A DNA stretch of 45,576 nucleotides from Candidatus Olsenella pullicola (GTDB lineage Bacteria > Actinomycetota > Coriobacteriia > Coriobacteriales > Atopobiaceae). Location: contig DXAB01000059.1 of the NCBI GenBank assembly GCA_019117265.1, positions 1 through 45,576 of the forward strand. Reading direction: 5' to 3'. The notes below the pieces were generated by a model. That model saw nothing but the letters and a program-made list of their open reading frames with translations, was not told where the DNA came from and did no database searches. Of the stretch, positions 38,510-45,576 are shown in pieces. Each line of letters starts with the position of its first letter. The stretch's first letter is position 1. The translations under genes and the position numbers were made by a program.

Positions 38510-38949
38510 TGGCGACCACGAACCTCGGCCTCGAGACCATCCAGCCGAGCGAGAACGTCTCCCCGGACAAGATCAACTCCAACATGGAGCGGCTGGACAG
38601 GCTCGGCGTCGACTACGTCACGCAGTCCGGCGCGACCGGGACCTGGCTGTGGAGGCGCTGGAAGAGCAGCCGCTTCGAGTGCTGGGCCACCGCGATGCGC
38701 CAGTCGCTCGCGCCCACGCTCGAGGGCTACAGCGAGCAGGGCTACGCGCAGGTCACCGAGACCTACCCCGTGACGTTCACGACGCCGCCGCTCCTGTTCG
38801 CCTCCGCCCGCGCCGACGGCAACCCCAAGGCGCACGTCGCCTACGTAGAGCACGCCAAGGACCAGGCGCAGGTCTACGTGGGCGGCCTCGACTGGGGCAA
38901 GCCCGGCGTGGACGTCGAGGTCAACCTCTACGCGATGGGGACGGTGTGA
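38509..38949 (+). CDS. Minor tail/receptor-region protein
   Basis: Position; 'ATTNLGLETIQPSENVSPDKINSNMERLD'. Confidence 0.5.
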   Translation: MATTNLGLETIQPSENVSPDKINSNMERLDRLGVDYVTQSGATGTWLWRRWKSSRFECWATAMRQSLAPTLEGYSEQGYAQVTETYPVTFTTPPLLFASARADGNPKAHVAYVEHAKDQAQVYVGGLDWGKPGVDVEVNLYAMGTV

Positions 38950-38950
38950 C

Positions 38951-39391
38951 GTGGAGCCGACGGGGGACCTCTGGGCTGGGGTCGGGGCCGGCATCGCCAA
39001 CTCGCCCGGGTGGATGGTGGTGGGGGCGCTGCTCGTGGTCAGCGTCGCCTACATCGTGGCGAGGTACATCGTGCCGAGCCACGAGCGCGTCCGCATGAGG
39101 CGCATCGAGATAGAGCAGAGGCAGGCCGAGACGGACGCCGAGCGCGTGCGCGCCAACGCGATGCTCGCCGAGCAGCAGCGCCAGACCAACGTGCTCATAG
39201 ACGGCATGAGGCAGAGCCTCGAAGCCTCGACCGCCCACACCGACGTGCTCGTCGCCGAGCTGCGCGGGAGCCGCGACCGCAGCCACGCGATGGGGGAGCG
39301 CGTCGAGCGCATAGACATGACGACGAGCCACACCGACACGCTCGTCGAGGACATCCACCGCCTCATCATCGGCGGGGAAGGGACGGACTGA
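38951..39391 (+). CDS. Membrane-anchored coiled-coil protein (lysis region)
   Basis: One N-terminal TM then charged helix. Confidence 0.5.
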   Translation: MEPTGDLWAGVGAGIANSPGWMVVGALLVVSVAYIVARYIVPSHERVRMRRIEIEQRQAETDAERVRANAMLAEQQRQTNVLIDGMRQSLEASTAHTDVLVAELRGSRDRSHAMGERVERIDMTTSHTDTLVEDIHRLIIGGEGTD

Positions 39392-39392
39392 C

Positions 39393-39638
39393 ATGCTTGA
39401 CGATTTCCTGACATCCGAGAGGACCGAGATGCGCCTCGCGCGCTCGGTCGTCCAGGGGCTGCTCTCGGTCGCCATCGTGGCGGTGCCGCTCGCGATGGGG
39501 GGCGTCGTGGAGGACCCCACCACCGCGTCGCTCGCGACCGCCGCCATCATGTGCGTGCTCTCGCCGCTCATGGCGATGATGCGCACGGGCGACCCCGAGG
39601 ACGGCACCGTCGACGCGACGGGCGGTGACGCCGAGTGA
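39393..39638 (+). CDS. Holin
   Basis: Two TM segments, acidic tail, overlaps lysin. Confidence 0.7.
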   Translation: MLDDFLTSERTEMRLARSVVQGLLSVAIVAVPLAMGGVVEDPTTASLATAAIMCVLSPLMAMMRTGDPEDGTVDATGGDAE

Positions 39639-40513
39639 CGGGCGTCGAGCGCGGCATCGCGACCGTCCTGCAGTACGCGGCCGACGACGGCCACGGCTAC
39701 GTCCTCTGCTCGGGCCACCACGCCACGTACGACCCCGGGACCGACTGCGCGGGCCTCGCGAGGCTCTACGCGGCCACGGCGGAGGGGGCGGGCGTGAGGG
39801 GCTACCCCGACTTCGGCACCTGGTCGATGCGGGCGGCCCTCGTGGCGCGCGGCTGGAGGGCAATCGCCTTCGCAAAGTCGAAGCTCCGCCGCGGCGACCT
39901 GCTCCTGCGCGAGCGCCGGGACGGCACCGGCCACGTGGTCGTGTGGCTCGGCGGCGGGCGCATCGTCGGTGCCGAGGGCAACTGGGACGGGCGCGCGGGT
40001 GACGGCTCGGGCCGCGAGGTCTGCGAGAGAAGCTACTACGACTACGGATACAACTGGATCCTGCGCCCGCCCGCGTGGTGCTTGCAGGAGCCGGAAGAGG
40101 AGGAGCCCAAGGTGGCAATCGAGAGGGTCAATGGCGGCGTCTACCGCCTCCACAACGCGAGCAGCGGCCAGCACATGTACACCGCCGACCACGGCGAGGC
40201 CGAGGCGCTGGCCACGGCCGGCTGGTCCTACGAGGGCGCTCCCTTCCGGCAGGGCTCGGGCGCCGAGGTCTACCGCCTCTACAACCCCTACGACGGCGGG
40301 CACAACTGGACCGCGTCCCCGCTCGAGGTCGGCCAGAGCGTCATCGCCGGCTGGTCCTACGAGGGCGTGGCGTGGCGCGCCGGGACCAGGACCGAGCTGC
40401 GCCGCCTCTACAACCAGTGGAGCGGCGACCACGTGCTCGCCGCGCAGCCCGAGGCGGCGTCGCTCGTCACGTCCGGATGGACGGACGAGGGCGTGCTGTG
40501 CATGGTCGACTAG
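39635..40513 (+). CDS. Endolysin: NlpC/P60-like + DUF5648-like repeats
   Basis: 'GTDCAGLARLY' (Cys), 'GHVVVWLGGGRIV' (His); three 'VYRLYNPYDGGHNWTASPLEVGQSVIAGWSYEGVAW'-type repeats. Confidence 0.85.
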   Translation: MTGVERGIATVLQYAADDGHGYVLCSGHHATYDPGTDCAGLARLYAATAEGAGVRGYPDFGTWSMRAALVARGWRAIAFAKSKLRRGDLLLRERRDGTGHVVVWLGGGRIVGAEGNWDGRAGDGSGREVCERSYYDYGYNWILRPPAWCLQEPEEEEPKVAIERVNGGVYRLHNASSGQHMYTADHGEAEALATAGWSYEGAPFRQGSGAEVYRLYNPYDGGHNWTASPLEVGQSVIAGWSYEGVAWRAGTRTELRRLYNQWSGDHVLAAQPEAASLVTSGWTDEGVLCMVD

Positions 40514-40516
40514 GGC

Positions 40517-40554
40517 AAGGCCCCTCTCTCGCTTCGGCGGGGGAGGGGCCTTTT
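40517..40554 (+). terminator. Terminator after endolysin
   Basis: AAGGCCCCTC...GAGGGGCCTTTT. Confidence 0.85.
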
Positions 40555-40702
40555 CGCATGTCTATACGGTTGCGAGTTTGATGCTATTTCCGCGTCCCAA
40601 GATTGTCCATAGTTGCCGCTTATTGCGGCTCTTGCGGCTTTTGTGACGCTAAAACCGCAGCTAGAGGCACGTGTGACTCATGCTGAGCTCTATCTGGTAC
40701 TA

Positions 40703-40715
40703 TGTCGCTGTGTAG
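40703..40715 (+). repeat. attR core (TGTCGCTGTGTAG)
   Basis: Perfect copy of leuS 3'-end 13-mer. Confidence 0.85.
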
Positions 40716-40753
40716 GCCCTCCTGCCGCTTGTGGGGTTATCGTGGAGGCGCGC

Positions 40754-40782
40754 TTGACGCAAACGACAGAACAACGTACACT
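40754..40782 (+). promoter_or_regulatory. Sigma70-like promoter of rimP-nusA-infB
   Basis: TTGACG - 17 bp - TACACT. Confidence 0.7.
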
Positions 40783-40809
40783 AGCTGCGTATTCGAAGCT
40801 TTAACCGTA

Positions 40810-40841
40810 GGAAGTGGGGTGGATCTTCTCGCCCCGCTTCC
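40810..40841 (+). promoter_or_regulatory. rimP leader-like hairpin
   Basis: GGAAGTGGGG...CCCCGCTTCC then TTTCT, upstream of rimP; resembles known rimP leader elements. Confidence 0.55.
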
Positions 40842-40867
40842 TTTCTGTATGCAGGTGAGGAGGAAGC

Positions 40868-41359
40868 ATGCCCAAGGCAGGTCTTGAGCAGACCATCATC
40901 GACGCTCTTGAGTCCCGAGCCGCCGAGAGGGGCATTGACGTCGTTGACGTTGAGGTCGTTGGTGCCACCAAGGCCCCGTGCGTCCGCGTTCGCATCGACC
41001 ACGCAGACGAGTCTCTGCCCACGATCTCGCTCGATGAGGTGACGGCCGAGACCGAGTGGATCTCTGCCGTGCTTGACGAGCTCGACCCCATTCCCTCGAG
41101 CTTCACGCTTGAGGTCTCGTCCCCGGGCATGGCGCGGCCCCTGCGCAAGCCGCGCGACTTCGAGCGCTTTGCGGGCGAGACGGTCTCGGTCGGGCTTGTC
41201 CCGGGTGAGGGGAGGCGCCGCTTCACGGGAACTCTGTTGGGCATCGAGGGGTCCGTGGTGACCCTTGACTGTGACGGCGAGCGCGTCGAGCTCGCCCTCG
41301 ACGACATCAAGAAATGCACGATCAAGCCCAATTTCAACGATGCGGGCAAGAAGAAGTAA
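40868..41359 (+). CDS. rimP: Ribosome maturation factor RimP
   Basis: 'FTLEVSSPGMARPLRKPRDFERF'; before nusA. Confidence 0.93.
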   Translation: MPKAGLEQTIIDALESRAAERGIDVVDVEVVGATKAPCVRVRIDHADESLPTISLDEVTAETEWISAVLDELDPIPSSFTLEVSSPGMARPLRKPRDFERFAGETVSVGLVPGEGRRRFTGTLLGIEGSVVTLDCDGERVELALDDIKKCTIKPNFNDAGKKK

Positions 41360-41374
41360 GGAGCGAGAAGAACC

Positions 41375-42616
41375 ATGGCATCTGAGATGATGGAAGCCCT
41401 CGAGCTTCTGTGCCAGGAGAAGCACATCGACCAGCTCTATCTCATCGAGCGTCTTGAGCAGTCGCTCGCCAAGAGCTACGCCGACGTCCTGCACCTCCCC
41501 TTTGGCGCGCGCGTGACCATCGACCGCACCACGGGAAGGGTCTATGTCTACGAGCTCGTCCCCAAGGGCGAGGAGGATCCGGAGACCGGCGAATACTCCG
41601 AGTTCGACGAGGTTGACGTCACGCCCCCCGACACGAGCCGCATTGCCGCGCAGCACGCCAAGGCCGAGATTCGCGCCATCGTGCGCAACGCGGCGCGCCA
41701 GCAGATCTATGAGGAGTTCTCGCAGCGCATCGGCGACATCATCACCGGCACGGTGCTTCAGACCACGCCGGACTTCACGATCATCAAGATTCGCGAGGGC
41801 GTGGAGGCCGAGCTTCCGCACTTTGACCAGCGCCGCTACCCCGAGGAGCGCAACGAGCGCCCGGCGGGGGAGCGCTACGGTCACAATCAGCGCATCAAGG
41901 CCATCATCATTGACGTGCGCGACCCCAACTCCACGCAGCCCGTGGTTCGCGGAGAGCGTCAGCGTCCGCCCATCGTGGTCTCCCGCACCCACCCGGACCT
42001 GCTTCGTCGCCTCTTTGAGCTCGAGGTCCCCGAGGTCTATGACGGCATCGTCGAGGTCCGCAGCATCGCCCGCGAGCCCGGCATCCGCTCCAAGGTGGCC
42101 GTCTCCTCAAACGACGACCGCCTCGACCCGGTGGGCGCCTGCGTGGGCCCCAAGGGCAGCCGTGTGCGCACCGTCGTCTCCGAGCTTCGCGGTGAGCGCG
42201 TTGACGTTGTCCTTTGGAGCGACGACCCCGCCAGGTGCGTGGCCTCTGCGCTCTCCCCGGCCCGCGTCTCCCGCGTGATCATCGACCCCGAGACCGGTTA
42301 TGCCACGGTCATCGTGCCCGACGACCAGCTTTCTCTCGCCATTGGCAAGGAGGGTCAGAATGCCCGCCTCGCCGCGCGACTCACGGGGCTTCACATCGAC
42401 ATCAAGAACGAGTCCCTCGCTGCGGGCATCCTTCGCGACCTCCCGCGTGCCACCGTCGAGGAGGAGGCGGACGAGGAGGGCGAGCACCGTTGCGAGTATG
42501 TGGGCGCCAACGGCATCCAGTGCCGCAACATGGCCCGTCCTGGCTCGCGCTTCTGTGGCGTTCACGAGCAGATGGCGGACGCCGAGGTCAGCTCCGATCC
42601 CGACTCCCTCATCTAA
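41375..42616 (+). CDS. nusA: Transcription termination/antitermination protein NusA with Cys-rich tail
   Basis: S1 and KH motifs 'DPVGACVGPKGSRV', 'LAIGKEGQNARLAARLTG'; tail 'CEYVGANGIQCRNMARPGSRFCGVH'. Confidence 0.93.
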   Translation: MASEMMEALELLCQEKHIDQLYLIERLEQSLAKSYADVLHLPFGARVTIDRTTGRVYVYELVPKGEEDPETGEYSEFDEVDVTPPDTSRIAAQHAKAEIRAIVRNAARQQIYEEFSQRIGDIITGTVLQTTPDFTIIKIREGVEAELPHFDQRRYPEERNERPAGERYGHNQRIKAIIIDVRDPNSTQPVVRGERQRPPIVVSRTHPDLLRRLFELEVPEVYDGIVEVRSIAREPGIRSKVAVSSNDDRLDPVGACVGPKGSRVRTVVSELRGERVDVVLWSDDPARCVASALSPARVSRVIIDPETGYATVIVPDDQLSLAIGKEGQNARLAARLTGLHIDIKNESLAAGILRDLPRATVEEEADEEGEHRCEYVGANGIQCRNMARPGSRFCGVHEQMADAEVSSDPDSLI

Positions 42617-42673
42617 GGGGCGCCAACTAGATCAGTCCCGGGCACGCGCCCGTTTTCCTGGAAGGTAGGTCAC

Positions 42674-45300
42674 ATGGCAAAGACTCGCGTACATGACCTT
42701 GCTAAAGAGTACGGGATGTCCAGCAAGGAGATGCTCGAGCATCTCCAGGACATGAAGATCCCCGCAAAGTCCGCGTCCTCAACGCTGGAGGACGCCTACG
42801 TCTCCATGGTGCGCAAGAAGCTCAAGCCCATCCTCGAGGCCCGTGCCGCCGAGATTGAGGCCGCCAAGCGCGCCGAGGAGGAGGCCAAGGCCGAGGAGGC
42901 CCGCATCGCCGCCGAGAAGGCCGAGGCGGAGCGCATCGCCGCCGAGGAGCGCCGCGAGCGCGAGCGCGCCGAGGAGGAGCGCCGTCGTGCCGCCGCCGAG
43001 GCTGAGCGCAAGGCTCGCGAGGCAGAGAAGGCCGAGGCCGAGCGCCGCGCAAAGGAGGAGGCAGAGCGCAGCCGCGTTCGTGACAACGCCCCCAAGAGCG
43101 TGCCCTCGTTCACCTCGCTGCTGGACCAGATCGCTCAGCAGGAGGAGATCCTCAAGAAGCAGGCGGAGGAGTCCTCGCAGAAGAAGGCCGCCGAGAGAAA
43201 CCGCCCGGCCCGTCACGCCGATGGTGCGCGCGGCGGAGCCCGTCACGCTGCCCCCGCCCCTGCCGCCGCTGACGCCCCCGCGGCACCGAGCGGGGATGCC
43301 GGCGGCCGCCGCCGCGGCAAGAAGGGCCGCCGTGGCGAGGATGGCGGCGAGGACCGCTACAGCCGCATGGCTCGCGAGGCCGAGGCCTATAACCGCAGCC
43401 GCGTTCTCGAGGAGGCCCGCGTGGCCGTTGAGGAGGCGTCCCGCGAGTCCGGCGGCCGCCGCAAGCGCCGCAAGGAGCGTCGTCAGAAGCAGGCTGCCGA
43501 GGCCGCGATGGAGCAGCGCATCGAGGAGGCGCTCGCCAACGACCAGGACCTCTCGCAGCTCGACACCGTGAAGGTCCCGCAGGGCTCCACCGTGGGCGAG
43601 CTCGCCGAGCTTCTCGGCGTTCCCGCCAACGACATCATCAAGCGCCTCTTCCTCCTGGGCACCCCGCTCACGCTCACTGAGTCCATGTCCGACGAGCTCA
43701 TCGAGCTCGTCGCGGATGACCTCGGCCGTGACGTCAAGGTCATGACCAAGGAGGAGGAGAACTCCTTCACCTTCTACGACGACCCTGCAGACCTCAAGCC
43801 GCGCCCGCCCGTGGTTACCGTCATGGGCCACGTCGACCACGGCAAGACGTCGCTTCTCGACGCCATCCGCCACACGGGCGTTGCCGCGGGAGAGGCCGGC
43901 GGCATCACCCAGGCCATCGGCGCCTCGCAGGTCACCATCAACGGTCGCATCATCACCTTCATCGACACCCCGGGCCACGAGACCTTCACGGCCATGCGCG
44001 CCCGTGGCGCCAAGGTGACCGACATCGTCATCCTCATCGTCGCGGCCGATGACGGCGTCATGCCGCAGACCATCGAGTCCATCAACCACGCCAAGGCCGC
44101 GGGCGTGCCCATCATCGTTGCCGTCAACAAGATCGACAAGCCCGGCGCCAACCCCGACAAGGTGCGTCAGGAGCTCACCGAGTACGGTATCATCCCCGAG
44201 GAGTGGGGCGGACAGAACATGTTCGTCAACATCTCCGCCAAGCAGAAGATCGGCATCGACGACCTGCTCGAGACCGTTCTTCTCCAGGCGGACGTCCTCG
44301 AGCTCAAGGCCAACCCCGACACCTTTGCCTCGGGAAATGTGCTCGAGGCCAAGCTCGACCGCGGGCGCGGCTCCGTTGCCACCGTCCTTGTCACGCGCGG
44401 TACCCTCCACATCGGTGACGCCCTCGTTGCCGGCATGTCCTACGGTCGCGTCCGTGCGATGCTTGACCCGAAGGGCAACGCCGTCACCGAGGCCGGCCCC
44501 TCCGACGCCGTTGAGATCCTCGGTCTCCAAAGCGTGCCCATGGCTGGTGACGAGTTCCGCGTCTTCCACGACGAGCGTGACGCCCGCCAGCTCGCTGACG
44601 AGCGCGCCCTCAAGGCCCGCATCGAGGAGCAGAACCGCGTGAAGCACGTCACGCTCGAGAACCTCTTCGACACCATGGCGGACGCCGAGGTCAAGGAGCT
44701 CAACCTCATCATCAAGGCCGACGTCGTTGGCTCGATCGAGGCACTCCAGGACTCCCTCGACAAGATGGACCAGTCCGAGGTTCGCATCAACACGATTCAC
44801 TCCGCCGTCGGCGCCATCACCGAGACCGACGTCATCCTCGCGGACGCGTCCAACGCCATCATCATCGGCTTTGGCGTGCGCCCGGAGGCCAAGGCCAAGA
44901 CTGCCGCCGAGCGCGACGGCGTGGAGATTCGTACCTACAGCGTCATCTACAAGGCCATCGAGGACATCGACGCAGCCCGCATCGGCATGCTCAAGCCCAC
45001 CGAGGTTGAGGTCCAGACCGGCGTTGCCGAGGTCCGTGACACCTTTAAGGTCCCCAAGGTCGGCATTGCCGCCGGCTGCATGGTCCAGGAGGGCGAGATC
45101 TCTCGCGACGATCAGGTCCGTCTCGTGCGTGACGGCATCGTCGTCTACGACGGCAAGATCGCCTCGCTGCGCCGCTACAAGGACGACGTCAAGAGCGTCA
45201 AGGCTGGCTTTGAGTGCGGTATTGGCCTGGAGAACTTCCAGGACGTCAAGCCCGGCGATCAGATCGAGGGCTATCGCATCGAGCAGGTCGCACGCACCGT
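42674..45300 (+). CDS. infB: Translation initiation factor IF-2, 3' end lost at chimeric junction
   Basis: '[16 protein letters not shown]', 'DTPGHETF', '[13 protein letters not shown]'; family-like sequence stops at '...[11 protein letters not shown]'. Confidence 0.92.
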
Positions 45301-45483
45301 CATGGTCTTGGTCAGGATCTTATCCTCTTCATGGCGCTTGGTGGAACTGAGCTGCTCCTCCATGAAGGTGGTGACCTGATCCATGTAGAGATCAATATTG
45401 GGGATGTCTTCCGGTTTTACATAGTCGATCCGCGCAATGCTGGACAGAATGCTGTTCAGCATGTCCTTTGTATCAATTGTCAT
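45300..45483 (-). pseudogene. Truncated DUF1836-domain protein (Firmicutes-like), joined tail-to-tail to infB
   Basis: MTIDTKDMLNSILSSIARIDYVKPEDIPNIDLYMDQVTTFMEEQLSSTKRHEEDKILTKTM; low GC; GAGGTGAAG RBS. Confidence 0.7.
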
Positions 45484-45506
45484 AACTTCACCTCAGTAAA
45501 TCTATT

Positions 45507-45527
45507 ATATAGTTTTTAAAACTATAT
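45507..45527 (-). promoter_or_regulatory. Palindromic operator in promoter of DUF1836 gene
   Basis: ATATAGTTTT-T-AAAACTATAT between minus-strand TTGTCA and TATAAT (17-bp spacing). Confidence 0.65.
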
Positions 45528-45576
45528 GACAAGGATTTTTTCCATTCACGGAGAGTAATTTCTTACATATTTTTAT

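Larger units (their letters stand above)
5261..40715. mobile_element. Integrated siphovirus-type prophage
   Basis: Full integrase-to-lysin gene set bounded by the perfect 13-bp direct repeat TGTCGCTGTGTAG (5261-5273 and 40703-40715). Confidence 0.93.

Noticed and set aside
42779-44800. 673-aa minus-strand ORF opposite infB
   Set aside because: Shadow of the IF-2 coding frame in high-GC DNA
45301-45379. IF-2 C-terminal extension 'MVLVRILSSSWRLVELSCSSMKVVT'
   Set aside because: Read-through into the antisense of the DUF1836 gene across the suspected chimeric junction

Overview
The window is a high-GC actinobacterial (Coriobacteriia/Olsenella-like, inferred from gene content and style) chromosomal segment: a partial DUF559-like gene, guaB and leuS, then an apparently complete siphovirus-type prophage of about 35.4 kb, then rimP-nusA-infB. 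A perfect 13-bp direct repeat, TGTCGCTGTGTAG, flanks the prophage. It covers the last codons and stop of leuS (5261-5273) and recurs at 40703-40715 just before the rimP promoter, so leuS 3' end is the likely attB. Prophage order: integrase, lipoprotein, DUF2806 protein, CI-like S24 repressor, Cro-like protein, antirepressor, early/recombination genes (PD-(D/E)XK nuclease, RecT/Bet-like, SSB-like, DnaB-like ATPase), a dense array of tiny coupled ORFs, late regulator, HNH, TerS/TerL, portal, MuF-like protein with a putative toxin C-terminus, tRNA-Leu(CAG), scaffold, capsid, connectors, tail genes with a clear -1 frameshift site (A AAA AAC), tape measure, Dit, tail/fibre proteins, holin and lysin. 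Main points for follow-up: the MuF-toxin/tRNA-Leu/leuS combination, a DUF5648-like wall-binding repeat shared by the tail fibre and endolysin, a 4 x 10-bp tandem repeat beside HNH/terminase, lysogeny-module cargo genes, and a chimeric contig end (about 45300) where infB runs head-on into a truncated low-GC DUF1836 gene. All assignments come from reading the sequence; no database search was run.
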